Shown: one piece after another, positions 18,307 to 27,321 of the stretch
Layout: every line of letters starts with the position of its first letter
How positions within the stretch are numbered: position 1 is the stretch's first letter
NCBI RefSeq assembly: GCF_001613105.1
Contig: NZ_BDBS01000012.1
Span: forward strand, 124,001-188,000
Direction: 5' to 3'
Source of the DNA: Nocardia pseudobrasiliensis NBRC 108224
GTDB lineage: Bacteria > Actinomycetota > Actinomycetes > Mycobacteriales > Mycobacteriaceae
Length of the DNA stretch: 64,000 nt
Made by a program: the position numbers and the translations under genes
The notes under the pieces: generated by a model
Database searches by the model: none
The model's input: only the letters and a program-made list of their open reading frames with translations
Told to the model about the DNA's origin: nothing

Positions 18307-19179
18307 TCAGTCCGCGATCTCGGCCAGGCCGTCGCTGAGCACGACGTCCTCACCTCGCGAGGTCTCGAATGCGTATGTGGTGGAGCCGTTTTCGGACTTC
18401 ACCTGCCAGATGCGGGTCGTGAGGTCGTCACCGGGGAAGACCATCTTGGCGAATCGCACCGCGAAACGCTTCAGCCGATGGACGTCCGAACCGCCGACCG
18501 TCGTCAGCACCGCCCACGACGCGAAGGCCATCGTGCACAGTCCGTGCGCGATGATGCCGGGCAGTCCGGCGTCCTTGGCGACCTGCTCGTCCAGATGCAG
18601 CGGCACCGGATCGCCCGAGGCCGGGGCGTAGCGGAAGGTCTGGTCGTGATCGATGTGCTGGCTCACCTCGGCCACCGGATCGACGCCGCGCAACTCCTCC
18701 GGGAACTTGTGACCCGGCGCGGCCTCGCCGACGATCTTGCCCGCGTCGATATTGCGGAAGAACGCGGTCAGATACTGCTCGTTGACCAGTTCTCCCGCGT
18801 CGTCGCGGGTTTCGATGTGAATGGTGATCGAGCTGCCGTTATCGCGTCCGGTGTAGCCGACGGCGCGCGCCCGCGCGGTCAGCTTCTCCCCCGGCCGAAT
18901 CGGGCGGTGGAAGTGAAAGTCCTGCTCGCCGTGCAGCACTCGACCGAAGATATCCATCGGCGCCACATCGATGACGGGCACCATCATGGCGTCGAAGACC
19001 GGCACGATCGCGAAGATCGGCGAGGCGACCTCGCCGTCGCGATGGGCCGCGATGGGATCGTTGGTGGCGGCGGCATATTCGGCGATGCGGTCCCGGGTGA
19101 CCTCGAAGGTCTCCTCGTCACTCCAGACACCCAGTCCCGCATCGTCGAATTCCACCACCCGAGAGGTGGTTTCGCTCAT
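18307..19179 (-). CDS. MaoC-type (R)-specific enoyl-CoA hydratase
   Basis: A 290-residue double hot-dog protein. The hydratase-2 active site reads YAPASGDPVPLHLDEQVAKD, with the catalytic pair Asp190 and His195, followed by GIIAHGLCTMAF. The N-terminal half is a second, degenerate hot-dog domain that would bind the acyl chain. The size matches two-domain hydratases acting on long or steroid-like enoyl-CoAs. Its start lies 67 bp after the SRPBCC gene, in a gap that holds a dispersed repeat. Confidence 0.88.
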   Translation of the reverse strand: MSETTSRVVEFDDAGLGVWSDEETFEVTRDRIAEYAAATNDPIAAHRDGEVASPIFAIVPVFDAMMVPVIDVAPMDIFGRVLHGEQDFHFHRPIRPGEKLTARARAVGYTGRDNGSSITIHIETRDDAGELVNEQYLTAFFRNIDAGKIVGEAAPGHKFPEELRGVDPVAEVSQHIDHDQTFRYAPASGDPVPLHLDEQVAKDAGLPGIIAHGLCTMAFASWAVLTTVGGSDVHRLKRFAVRFAKMVFPGDDLTTRIWQVKSENGSTTYAFETSRGEDVVLSDGLAEIAD

Positions 19180-19201
19180 GCTGTATCCAATCGGCGTTCG
19201 C

Positions 19202-19244
19202 GGGGCCCTGCGTGGTTACGCAAGCTGCCTCCTCCGGGCCTGAC
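19202..19244. repeat. Dispersed ~44-bp repeat, copy 1
   Basis: The stretch begins GGGGCCCTGCGTGGTTACGC and ends GCCTCCTCCGGGCCTGAC. A near-identical copy lies 30 kb away at 49707-49750 inside a response regulator gene. It fills the gap between the SRPBCC stop and the MaoC start. It carries a small stem (GCGT-AACC-ACGC on the minus strand) and a GGGCCC palindrome. No coding function here. Confidence 0.75.
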
Positions 19245-19246
19245 GC

Positions 19247-19681
19247 TCACGCCGCGGCCAGGGAGTCCAACGCGTCCAGCGACTTCTCCAGCTGCTTGAG
19301 CCCGTCCTTCTCCACGGCCTTGCCCAGCGCGCCCTTGATCAGCGCGCCCTCGAAATCGCCCTTGACGGACAGCTCGCTGCCGTCGCCCGCGGGGGTGATC
19401 TCGAAGGTGAATTCGACCTTCACACCGGCCATTCCGCTGGCGGTGAGGGTCAGCTTGGTGGGCGCCTCGACCGCGGCCACATTCCACTCGAACTTGTTGG
19501 CCATACCCAGCATGACGACCTTGGCCACCAGCTTGTTGCCCTGCGCGAGCGTGCTCGGCGGCTCCTCCATCCAGCGCTCGTGAATGGAGAACCACTCACC
19601 CCAGGTGTTGGGATTGCCGACGACAGCCCACAGGGCCTCGGGGTTCGCGGACATCTTCTTGGTGTACTCGATGTGGCCCAT
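19247..19681 (-). CDS. SRPBCC-family (START-like) protein
   Basis: A 144-residue protein with the helix-grip fold pattern of polyketide cyclase/SRPBCC proteins: an opening IEYTKKMSANPEALWAVVGN, a WGEWFSIHERW loop, alternating strands and a long C-terminal helix (ALGKAVEKDGLKQLEKSLDA). Such proteins bind hydrophobic ligands. It lies 28 bp after the thiolase gene, so it may hold the lipid intermediate or the free acid used by this operon. No catalytic residue can be assigned. Confidence 0.8.
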   Translation of the reverse strand: MGHIEYTKKMSANPEALWAVVGNPNTWGEWFSIHERWMEEPPSTLAQGNKLVAKVVMLGMANKFEWNVAAVEAPTKLTLTASGMAGVKVEFTFEITPAGDGSELSVKGDFEGALIKGALGKAVEKDGLKQLEKSLDALDSLAAA

Positions 19682-19709
19682 CTGTTCTCTCCCTTGATAT
19701 TTCGTAAAG

Positions 19710-20915
19710 TCAGCGGTCGGCGCGCTGGTATGCCGTCACCACGGCCGCACCGCCCAGGCCGATGTTGTGCTGCAGCGCGGCGGTGACGCCCTCGACCTGA
19801 CGCTTGTCGGCCTGACCGCGCAGCTGCCAGGTCAGCTCCGAGCACTGCGCCAAACCCGTTGCGCCCAGGGGATGTCCCTTGGAGATCAGGCCGCCGGAGG
19901 GATTGACCACCCACTTGCCGCCGTAGGTGGTCTGGTTGTCGTCGATGAGCTTGGCGGCCTCGCCCTCGGGGCACAGTCCCAGCGCCTCGTAGGTCAGCAG
20001 TTCGTTGGCCGAGAAGCAGTCGTGCAACTCGATCACCTGGAAGTCGTCCGCGCCCAGTCCCGCCTGCTCGTACACCTTGCGCGCCGCCTGGGCGGTCATG
20101 TCGTAGCCGACGATGTTCTTCGCGCTGCCGTCGAAGGTGGACTTGTAATCGGTGGTCATCGCCTGGCCGACGATCTCCACCGCCTGCGCGGCGAGATTGT
20201 GCCGATCGACGAAGGCCTCGCTGGCGAGGATCACCGCGCCCGAACCGTCGGAGGTCGGCGAGCACTGCAGTTTGGTCAGCGGGTCGTAGATCATCCGCGC
20301 GTCCAGGATCTCCTGCAGGGAGTACTCGTCCTGGAACTGCGCGTACGGATTGTTCACCGAATGCTTGTGATTCTTCAGCCCGATGCGGGCGAAGTGCTCG
20401 GCGGTGGTGCCGTACTTCTTCATATGTTCGCGACCGGCCGCGCCGAACATCCACGGCGCCACCGGGAACAGCACCTCGGAGATCTCCGCGAGGGCGAGGA
20501 TGTGTTTGCCCATGGGCTGTTCGCGATCGTCGTAGGTCGCCTCCAGCGAGCCCGGCTTCATCTTCTCGAAGCCCAGCGCCAGCGTGCAGTCGGCCAGCCC
20601 GCCCCGAACCGCCTGCGCCGCAAGGTAGAGCGCGGTGGAACCGGTGGAGCAGTTGTTGTTGACATTGACCACCGGGACGCCGGTCATACCCAGCTCGTAG
20701 ACCGCGCGCTGACCCGAGGTCGACTCGCCGTAGACGTAGCCGACGAAGGCCTGTTGCACCTCGTCATAGGAGATTCCAGCGTCCGCGAGGGCCTTGGTAC
20801 CCGACTCCCGCGCCATATCCGGGTAGTCCCAGTCGCTGCCGTCCTCGTTCTTGCGCCGCCCCGGCTTCTCGAACTTCGTCATGCCGACGCCGACGACGTA
20901 GACCTTGTTCGCCAT
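19710..20915 (-). CDS. SCP-x-type thiolase / lipid-transfer protein
   Basis: A 401-residue thiolase-superfamily protein and first gene of the operon. ATG 20915 ([15 protein letters not shown]) follows GAGGAGT. Active-site Cys89 lies in [21 protein letters not shown] carries the His-Cys pair region and [10 protein letters not shown] is the CoA/His loop. Length and motifs match SCP-x/non-specific lipid-transfer thiolases, which cleave branched 3-ketoacyl-CoAs such as sterol side-chain intermediates. Acetyl-CoA- or propionyl-CoA-releasing cleavage would complete a beta-oxidation cycle with the four downstream genes. Confidence 0.88.
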   Translation of the reverse strand: MANKVYVVGVGMTKFEKPGRRKNEDGSDWDYPDMARESGTKALADAGISYDEVQQAFVGYVYGESTSGQRAVYELGMTGVPVVNVNNNCSTGSTALYLAAQAVRGGLADCTLALGFEKMKPGSLEATYDDREQPMGKHILALAEISEVLFPVAPWMFGAAGREHMKKYGTTAEHFARIGLKNHKHSVNNPYAQFQDEYSLQEILDARMIYDPLTKLQCSPTSDGSGAVILASEAFVDRHNLAAQAVEIVGQAMTTDYKSTFDGSAKNIVGYDMTAQAARKVYEQAGLGADDFQVIELHDCFSANELLTYEALGLCPEGEAAKLIDDNQTTYGGKWVVNPSGGLISKGHPLGATGLAQCSELTWQLRGQADKRQVEGVTAALQHNIGLGGAAVVTAYQRADR

Positions 20916-20993
20916 CGAACTCCTCACATCTGGCCGTCGGCCGCGTGGCGGCGACGGGATTGCCCGTGGTCGGTTCCGACCGGACGAAAACAA

Positions 20994-21011
20994 ACATACA
21001 GAGCTGTATGT
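20994..21011. promoter_or_regulatory. Operator ACATACAGAGCTGTATGT before the lipid operon
   Basis: An 18-bp palindrome with perfect 8-bp arms and a 2-bp centre lies about 80 bp upstream of the thiolase start, in an AT-richer stretch. The symmetry and size are typical of TetR-family operators. A weaker related sequence (ACATTCAG-AT-CTG) occurs near 22246 upstream of the TetR gene at 21582-22226, which makes that protein the best candidate regulator. Confidence 0.6.
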
Positions 21012-21092
21012 AACCCTGCAAGAGTGAGCTCGGATACCCCGCCCATGGGCCGGTCATGTCGCTGATTCGTTACATACATCCAGCGTTGTACG

Positions 21093-21566
21093 GTGTATTG
21101 GAACCAAGGGGCGGGGACCTGGTTGGATGGGCCGGTGACCTCCGATTGCTTCCGGCTGATAGAGCCCGTACCGACCGCCGAGGCCATCCCCAGCTGGGCG
21201 CCCCACTTCGCCCATTTCGATTCTGTCGTCGGCTATTCCAGCCTCGGGCACGCGTTTCTCGCGAACCTGGACACCGGCGATTACGCCATCCTCTATCCCT
21301 ATCGCGCCGGCGCCACCGGGTACGGGCCCTTCGTGAGCGTCTGGGAATTCGCCGATCAGGTCCTCACCGAACCGCGGTTCGCCGATTTCGTCCTACGGCC
21401 GGACCATGTCTCGGACATCTGCGATCACCTCGGGCCGCTGGATACGGGTCAGGTCTACGCGGCCCATCCGTTCCCGTTCCAGGGCGGCGACGAAACGCCC
21501 GACTCCTACCAGCGGGCCGATCTGTGGAGCTTCCTGGATTCGGTGGCCCACGCCCACGGGCTGTAG
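21093..21566 (+). CDS. DUF1851 / Tdi1-like immunity-domain protein
   Basis: About 157 residues from GTG 21093; GTG 21135 is also possible, and neither has a clear ribosome site. The centre (GYSSLGHAFLANLDTGDYAI) and the C-terminal half (QVYAAHPFPFQGGDETPDSY, then LWSFLDSVAHAHGL) resemble DUF1851, a domain found in immunity proteins such as Tdi1 and in SMI1-like proteins. No toxin gene adjoins. It shares its upstream region, including the ACATACAG palindrome, with the divergent thiolase operon. Confidence 0.55.
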   Translation: MYWNQGAGTWLDGPVTSDCFRLIEPVPTAEAIPSWAPHFAHFDSVVGYSSLGHAFLANLDTGDYAILYPYRAGATGYGPFVSVWEFADQVLTEPRFADFVLRPDHVSDICDHLGPLDTGQVYAAHPFPFQGGDETPDSYQRADLWSFLDSVAHAHGL

Positions 21567-21581
21567 GGGTTCGACCGAAGC

Positions 21582-22226
21582 TCAGTCGGACAGGCCGAGC
21601 CCCGGCAGGGCCGCCACGGCCGCGCGACGCAGATGGGCCGAGGCGCGTCGCCAACGACGGTGCGCGCGTTCGGGATCGGGAGAGATGAAGTTGGACACCA
21701 GGATTCCGCGCAGGGTGTCCATCGCCGTATAGGCGAAGTCGCGAACCTCCTTGCGCTGCATCTCATCCGGGACCAGCTGCGATACCGCCATCAACACGGC
21801 GTTGTTGACGAACGGCTCGACCTTCTCGAGCGCCGCGGCCAGCACCGGATCGGTCCGGCCCGCCACCCACAGCTCCATCGCCGCGATGAACAGCGGTCCC
21901 TGATGCAACTCCCACATGAAATCCAGCGCGACGCCGATCGGATCGTCCCCGCCCCGAACCCGCCCGAGCTCCTGAATCGCCGCCTCGGTACGCCGCTGCG
22001 CCAGATGACTGATCGCCGCCACCACCAGATCGTTCTTCGACCCGAAGTGATGCACCTGCGCCCCCCGAGTCACCCCCGCCCGCTCGGCCACCCGCGGCGT
22101 AGTGGTCCCCGCGTACCCGAACTCCACCAAACAGTCGATAGTCGCATCCAACAACCGCACCCGCATCTCACTACTGCGCTGCTCCTGCGTGCGACGCTGC
22201 GGCTTGGGCACCACGGACCTGGTCAT
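21582..22226 (-). CDS. TetR-family regulator, candidate repressor of the thiolase operon
   Basis: A 214-residue TetR-type protein from ATG 22226. The DNA-binding part reads MRVRLLDATIDCLVEFGYAG then TTTPRVAERAGVTRGAQVHH, ending FGSKNDLV. The remaining helical domain would bind the inducer, plausibly an acyl-CoA from the nearby lipid operon. It is convergent with the DUF1851 gene (15-bp gap). A possible weak operator lies just upstream of its own start near 22246. Confidence 0.85.
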   Translation of the reverse strand: MTRSVVPKPQRRTQEQRSSEMRVRLLDATIDCLVEFGYAGTTTPRVAERAGVTRGAQVHHFGSKNDLVVAAISHLAQRRTEAAIQELGRVRGGDDPIGVALDFMWELHQGPLFIAAMELWVAGRTDPVLAAALEKVEPFVNNAVLMAVSQLVPDEMQRKEVRDFAYTAMDTLRGILVSNFISPDPERAHRRWRRASAHLRRAAVAALPGLGLSD

Positions 22227-22338
22227 TCCGGCGATTCTACACTTACATTCAGATCTGCACGGAAGTGGATGATCAATTCCACCCACTCCCCTCACCACCA
22301 CGAAACCCTACTTCCCTTTTACGTGTTGCCTGTCCACT

Positions 22339-23766
22339 TCAGCGACGCGAGAAGCGAGTACGGCGTTGCGGGGTCACGCAGCGGTTGAACAGGCGGGCCG
22401 TGCCCGAGCTCAGGGCGGCGCGGGAGTTGCGGCGCGGGACCACGACCGCTTCGGCGGCCTCGACAACCAGGCGCTCGCTGGTCTCGTGGAGTTGCGCGTG
22501 GGCACGACCGCGCCGGGTCAGGGAGACGGTCAGGGAGAACAGAAGGACGCCTCCGATACCGAGGGCGACGCCGACCATTGCGGGGGCGGTGTAACCGAGG
22601 CCCGCGGCAATGACGACTCCGCCCAGCCAGGCTCCCGCCGCGTTCGCGATATTGAGGGCGGCGTGGTTCAGGGCGGCGGCGAGGGTTTGGGCGTCGTGGG
22701 CGACATCCATCAGCCGGGTCTGCAGGCCGGGCGCCAGGGCGGCGCCGGTTCCGCCGACGAGAAAGGCTCCGATCGCGGCGGTGAACGGATTGTGCGCGGC
22801 CGCGATGAAGGCGGCGAGCACGATCACCATCGAGATCATCGCCGCGTACACCGCGAGATCGACACCGCGATCGGCCATTACGCCGCCGATGATATTGCCC
22901 GCGATCATGCCCAGCCCGAACAGCGCGAGCACGATCGGCACGTAGCCCACCGGCATGCCGGCCACATCGGTGAGGGTGGTGGTGATGTAGGTGTACACCG
23001 CGAACATCCCGCCGAAGCCGATCGCGCCGACCAGCAGCGTCAGGATCACCTGCGAGCGACGCAACGCGCCGAGTTCGGTGCGGGGATCGGTCACCCGCAC
23101 GCCGGTGAGCTCGGGAACGAATTTCGCGATCGCGAGGACGGTCGCCAATCCGATCAGCGCGACGACCACATAGGCATCCCGCCAGCCGAGATGCTGACCC
23201 AGCCAGGTGGCGGCGGGAACGCCGACAACGTTGGCGGCGCTCAGCCCCAGCATAACGGCAGCAACCGCTTTCGCCCGCTGCCCCACCGGTGCGAGTGTCG
23301 CGGCCGCGAGCGAGGCGACGCCGAAGTAGGCGCCGTGCGGCAGCCCGGAGACGAACCGCGCGAGCAACAGCGTATTGAATGTCGGCGCGATCACCGATGC
23401 GGCATTGCCCAGCGCGAACGCCGCCATCAGCACGATGAGCAGCCGCTTGCGCGGCACCCGGGCACACAGCGCCGCGATGACCGGCGCGCCCACGACCACG
23501 CCGAGGGCATACGCCGAGACCGCATGTCCGGCAGTCGGTTCGGAAACATTCAGGGCATGAGCGATATTGGGCAGCAAACCCATGGTGACGAATTCGGTAG
23601 TGCCGATGCCGAAACCACCGAGCGCCAACGCGAGCATGGCGGGGATATGCCAACTCGTGCGCGCGGGGATGCCGGAATGGCCGTGCTGGTGGACGGCCGG
23701 GAAGGCGGGTACAGAAGGGGAGGCCACGACGGGCGCGGTTACGGAGGCCACGACCAAGAGCAACAC
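22339..23766 (-). CDS. MFS exporter, 12-helix DHA1 type
   Basis: About 475 residues with 12 hydrophobic segments from residue 45 to 400. The sugar-efflux/AraJ-like N-terminal signature GGFGIGTTEFVTMGLLPNIA is clear, with the cytoplasmic loop CARVPRKRLLIVLM between helices 2 and 3. The C-terminal 65 residues are basic and cytosolic. The GTG start at 23766 has no ribosome site, so the true start may be further in, up to MLALALGG. Substrates of this group are drugs, sugars or amino acids; none can be named here. Confidence 0.8.
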   Translation of the reverse strand: MLLLVVASVTAPVVASPSVPAFPAVHQHGHSGIPARTSWHIPAMLALALGGFGIGTTEFVTMGLLPNIAHALNVSEPTAGHAVSAYALGVVVGAPVIAALCARVPRKRLLIVLMAAFALGNAASVIAPTFNTLLLARFVSGLPHGAYFGVASLAAATLAPVGQRAKAVAAVMLGLSAANVVGVPAATWLGQHLGWRDAYVVVALIGLATVLAIAKFVPELTGVRVTDPRTELGALRRSQVILTLLVGAIGFGGMFAVYTYITTTLTDVAGMPVGYVPIVLALFGLGMIAGNIIGGVMADRGVDLAVYAAMISMVIVLAAFIAAAHNPFTAAIGAFLVGGTGAALAPGLQTRLMDVAHDAQTLAAALNHAALNIANAAGAWLGGVVIAAGLGYTAPAMVGVALGIGGVLLFSLTVSLTRRGRAHAQLHETSERLVVEAAEAVVVPRRNSRAALSSGTARLFNRCVTPQRRTRFSRR

Positions 23767-24129
23767 AGCAGATCGCGGCCTTTAAAGCCAAAACAAACGT
23801 GATCTCACTCACCGCCCGCTCCGGCCGGTTCGCGTCGAGTGCAACCGTCAACCAAGAGCCTTGGCGGACAACTGATTTCATCTGAAAGCAACTTACTGCG
23901 CGACTGTCGGAAATGCCCGCGCTGTCACGCAGATCACCACGCGCGGATCCGGGCCGAATCCGCAAATGTCCGCAACCGGACAGCGGCCCGGGAGCAACTG
24001 CCCCGGAATGCAATTCGGGCACCCGCGGCCACCGGAATGCGGTGGGGGCGGGTGCCCGGATATCTTCGCTTCGCGCTCACAGCCCTGGCACGAAGTTCCG
24101 GCAAAAAGCACGCCGGAAAACGGTGGCGG
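23767..24129. other. Intergenic stretch between MFS and icd genes
   Basis: About 360 bp with no convincing gene. It probably contains the promoter of the leftward MFS gene and the icd terminator hairpin described separately. Long frames here only mirror icd. Confidence 0.6.
24016..24058 (-). terminator. Hairpin downstream of icd
   Basis: CGGGCACCCGC at 24016-24026 pairs with GCGGGTGCCCG at 24048-24058, and an inner CCACC/GGTGG pair extends the stem. It lies 70 bp beyond the icd stop. There is no U-run, which is usual for actinobacterial terminators. Confidence 0.55.
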
Positions 24130-25347
24130 CTAGCGCAGTTCGCGCGCCAGGTTCGCGTCCAGCACACCGAGGAACTCCTCGGTGGTCAGGTAGCCCTGAT
24201 CGCCGCCGACCAGCAGCGCCAGGTCCTTGGTCATCTGGCCGTCCTCGACGGTCTTGATGACGACATCCTCGAGGGTCTGCGCGAAACCGATGACCTCGGG
24301 GGTGTTGTCCAGCTTGCCGCGATGGGCGAGGCCACGGGTCCACGCGAAGATCGAGGCGATCGGGTTGGTGGAGGTGGGCTTGCCCTGCTGGTGCTGACGG
24401 AAGTGCCGGGTCACGGTGCCGTGCGCGGCCTCGGCCTCACAGGTCCGGCCGTCCGGGGTGAGCAGCACCGAGGTCATCAGGCCCAGCGAGCCGAAGCCCT
24501 GCGCCACGGTGTCGGACTGCACGTCGCCGTCGTAATTCTTGCAGGCCCAGACGTAGCCGCCCTCCCACTTGAGCGCGGAGGCGACCATATCGTCGATCAG
24601 CCGGTGCTCGTAGGTGAGACCCGCGGCATCGAACTCGTTCTTGAACTCGGTCTCGTAGATCTCCTGGAACGTGTCCTTGAACATGCCGTCGTAGGCCTTC
24701 AGGATCGTGTTCTTGGTCGACATGTAGACCGGGTAGTTCTGCTGCAGACCGTAGTTCAGCGACGCCCGCGCGAAGTCCTCGATGGACTTCTTGAAGTTGT
24801 ACATGCCCATGACGACGCCGCCGTCCTCGGGCATCTTCACAACCTCGTGGACGATCGGCTCGCTGCCGTCCTCCGGCGTGAACTGGATCGTGACCGTGCC
24901 CGCCTGATGCACCTTGAAGTCGGTGGCGCGGTACTGGTCGCCGAAGGCGTGACGGCCGATGATGATCGGCTTGGTCCAGCCCGGAACCAGACGCGGGACG
25001 TTGGAGATGATGATCGGCGCGCGGAAGATCGTGCCGCCGAGGATGTTGCGAATAGTGCCGTTCGGCGAGCGCCACATCTTCTTGAGGCCGAACTCCTCCA
25101 CGCGGGCCTCGTCCGGCGTGATGGTCGCGCACTTGACGCCGACGCCGTGCTTCTTGATGGCGTTGGCGGCATCGACCGTGACCTGGTCATCGGTCTTGTC
25201 GCGGTACTCGATGCCGAGGTCGTAGTACTCGAGGTTCACATCGAGGTACGGGTGGACCAACTTGTCCTTGATGAACTGCCAGATGATCCGGGTCATCTCG
25301 TCGCCGTCAAGCTCGACGACGGTCCCTTCAACCTTGATCTTGGACAT
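24130..25347 (-). CDS. icd: NADP-dependent isocitrate dehydrogenase
   Basis: A 405-residue homodimeric isocitrate dehydrogenase of the eukaryote-like class, converting isocitrate to 2-oxoglutarate with NADPH formation in the TCA cycle. ATG 25347 follows AGGAGGACACGAAG. Motifs include [18 protein letters not shown], the isocitrate-binding [16 protein letters not shown], and the metal-site [20 protein letters not shown]. The C-terminal [14 protein letters not shown] is typical of this class. M. tuberculosis icd1 is also close to metX, so the position is conserved. Confidence 0.96.
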   Translation of the reverse strand: MSKIKVEGTVVELDGDEMTRIIWQFIKDKLVHPYLDVNLEYYDLGIEYRDKTDDQVTVDAANAIKKHGVGVKCATITPDEARVEEFGLKKMWRSPNGTIRNILGGTIFRAPIIISNVPRLVPGWTKPIIIGRHAFGDQYRATDFKVHQAGTVTIQFTPEDGSEPIVHEVVKMPEDGGVVMGMYNFKKSIEDFARASLNYGLQQNYPVYMSTKNTILKAYDGMFKDTFQEIYETEFKNEFDAAGLTYEHRLIDDMVASALKWEGGYVWACKNYDGDVQSDTVAQGFGSLGLMTSVLLTPDGRTCEAEAAHGTVTRHFRQHQQGKPTSTNPIASIFAWTRGLAHRGKLDNTPEVIGFAQTLEDVVIKTVEDGQMTKDLALLVGGDQGYLTTEEFLGVLDANLARELR

Positions 25348-25662
25348 GGATCTTCGTGTCCTCCTAGGAAGGTGCTCCCATTGCACGGCCAGGCGAACAC
25401 GCTTGTGAGCGGACCCTAGCTGTTCAACAGACAACGTATACGCCCCGCGTTGTCCACGGGACTATGGGTGCTTAACAAGACAAGCGTACTGGTAGGTCGT
25501 GGCTCACTTCCAGCGGACGTCCCGCTGACAGATCGCCACCTCCGCGGAGACAAGCCCCGCATCAATATGAATAACGCGCGACCAGATTTCCGATTCCAGC
25601 GGGGGGTGTGAGGAACGGAACGCCCTCGCCCCGGCCTGGCGGCCGGGGCGAGGGACCCGAGC
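25348..25662. other. Upstream region of icd
   Basis: About 315 bp with no gene. It must hold the icd promoter; an AT-richer part spans roughly 25425-25490 (GTTCAACAGACAACGTATAC). The right end carries the terminator of the MFS gene. Confidence 0.5.
25624..25653 (-). terminator. Strong terminator hairpin after the 14-helix MFS gene
   Basis: CCTCGCCCCGGCC and GGCCGGGGCGAGG form a perfect 13-bp stem with a TGGC loop, 10 bp beyond the MFS stop codon. Confidence 0.8.
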
Positions 25663-27162
25663 TCACACCGCCATAACGGCCGCGTGCTCATCACCTTCGA
25701 GCAGGTTCTCCGGCTTGTCGCGGATCATCAGGGCGACGATGCCGATCGAGACGAGGAAGAACGCCGCGCCGATGTAGAAGGCCACGTCGTAGCTGTGGAT
25801 CGCGGCGCGGGCCATCACATTGTCGATGGTCGGGTTGTTCTCGGCGTAGCTCTTGGCGACCTGCACCGAGATCGTGGTCAGCAGGGCCGTACCGATCGCG
25901 CCGCCGACCTGCTGGGCGGCATTGAGCAGGGCGCTGGCCACGCCCGAATCCTCAGCCTCGACCTGATGCAGGGCCGTGGTCTGCATGGATACGAAGGTCG
26001 CACCCATACCCAGGGCGATCAGCGCGATGGCGGGCAGCACGCTGGTGGCGAAGCTGTCGCCGTAGCTCAGTTGAGCCAGGTAGAGCAGCCCGGCGATGCC
26101 GAGCACCGCGCCGGCGATCATCAGCGGTCGCGGGCCGATCCGGGGCAGCAGCGCGCTGGCCACGCCCGCGGAGATCACGATGCCGATCGGGAAGGGCAGG
26201 AACGCCACGCCCGCCTTCAACGAGCTGTAGCCGAGGGTGATCTGCAGGTAGTAGCTCAGGTTGATGAACATCGCGAACATCGCGATCGGGATCAGCAAAG
26301 CCACCAGATATGAGCCGCCACGGTTGATCTCACCCGGAATATGCAGGGGCAGTAGCGGATTCGCCGAGCGCCGCTCGATCGCGACGAAGGCCGCCAGCAA
26401 TGCGACGCCGGCGATCAGCAGCGCCAGCGTGGTCGAGGCCAGCCAGCCGTCCTCGGCCGCGCGGCTGAAGCCGTACACCACCGAGATCAGGCCGAGGGTG
26501 ACCGTCACCGCGCCGGGCACGTCGTAACCGCCGGTCCGCGGGGCGGGCACATCCTTGATCACGAACACCAGCGCGCCGATCAGGGCCAGCAAAGCGACGG
26601 GCGTATTGACCAGCAGGCACCAGCGCCAATCCGCGTATTCGGTGAGCGCACCGCCCGCGATCAGGCCGATCGCCGCGCCGCCCGCGGACACGCCCGCGAA
26701 AACGCCGAAGGCCCTTGCCCTTTCGCGCGCCTCGGTGAAGGTGATCGACACCAGCGACAGCGCCGCCGGCGCCAATACGGCCGCGAACGCGCCCTGCAGC
26801 GCGCGCCCCGCGAACAGTTCGGTCGCGTTCTGGGCGAGCCCGGCCAGCGCCGATGCCCCGGCGAAGCCGACCAGGCCCACCAGGAACATCCGGCGGCGAC
26901 CCAGATAGTCGGCCAGCCGGCCACCGAGCAGCAACAGGCCGCCGAAGATCAACGTGTACGCGGTCAGCATCCACTGCTTGTCGCCGTCGCTGATATTGAG
27001 ATCACGCTGGGCGAACGGCAGCGAGATCGTGACGATGGTGGCATCCAGAACCACCATGAGCTGGGCCAATGCGAGTACGCCGAGGGCCCACCAGCGGGCC
27101 GAGCCGTTGCGCGCGGCCGAGGTTCGGGAGGGAACGAGTTCTGCGGTCCCGGTTTCGGTCAT
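25663..27162 (-). CDS. MFS drug exporter, 14-helix EmrB/QacA type
   Basis: A 499-residue drug:H+ antiporter of the DHA2 family. ATG 27162 (MTETGTAELVPSRTS) is chosen; upstream codons run into the operator. Motif C-like DATIVTISLPFAQRDLNIS, motif A GGRLADYLGRRRMF and about 14 hydrophobic segments are visible. A divergent TetR gene with palindromes between them implies substrate-induced derepression. It probably exports a toxic or self-made compound and ends with its own terminator. Confidence 0.9.
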   Translation of the reverse strand: MTETGTAELVPSRTSAARNGSARWWALGVLALAQLMVVLDATIVTISLPFAQRDLNISDGDKQWMLTAYTLIFGGLLLLGGRLADYLGRRRMFLVGLVGFAGASALAGLAQNATELFAGRALQGAFAAVLAPAALSLVSITFTEARERARAFGVFAGVSAGGAAIGLIAGGALTEYADWRWCLLVNTPVALLALIGALVFVIKDVPAPRTGGYDVPGAVTVTLGLISVVYGFSRAAEDGWLASTTLALLIAGVALLAAFVAIERRSANPLLPLHIPGEINRGGSYLVALLIPIAMFAMFINLSYYLQITLGYSSLKAGVAFLPFPIGIVISAGVASALLPRIGPRPLMIAGAVLGIAGLLYLAQLSYGDSFATSVLPAIALIALGMGATFVSMQTTALHQVEAEDSGVASALLNAAQQVGGAIGTALLTTISVQVAKSYAENNPTIDNVMARAAIHSYDVAFYIGAAFFLVSIGIVALMIRDKPENLLEGDEHAAVMAV

Positions 27163-27234
27163 GAGGGGACTCCTGAAGGGGAGGAAGCAGTTCCGTTGCG
27201 TCATTGGAACGTTGTCAGCAATCCTGACATCGAA

Positions 27235-27275
27235 CGACATTTGGCGTCAAGGGAAAAATGTCGCAGTCCGACATT
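27235..27275. promoter_or_regulatory. CGACATT/AATGTCG operators between MFS and TetR genes
   Basis: AATGTCG-CAGTC-CGACATT at 27257-27275 is a 19-bp inverted repeat with perfect 7-bp arms. Another CGACATT half-site at 27235-27241 pairs with the same AATGTCG in the other direction. They sit between the divergent starts of the exporter and the TetR gene. Confidence 0.7.
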
Positions 27276-27321
27276 TGGCTGGTCTCGCCACGATGGGCGT
27301 CGATGGCGATAGGATGGACGC

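Noticed and set aside
23839..25419. A 526-codon plus-strand frame
   Set aside because: Exact antisense of icd; composition is that of a shadow frame.
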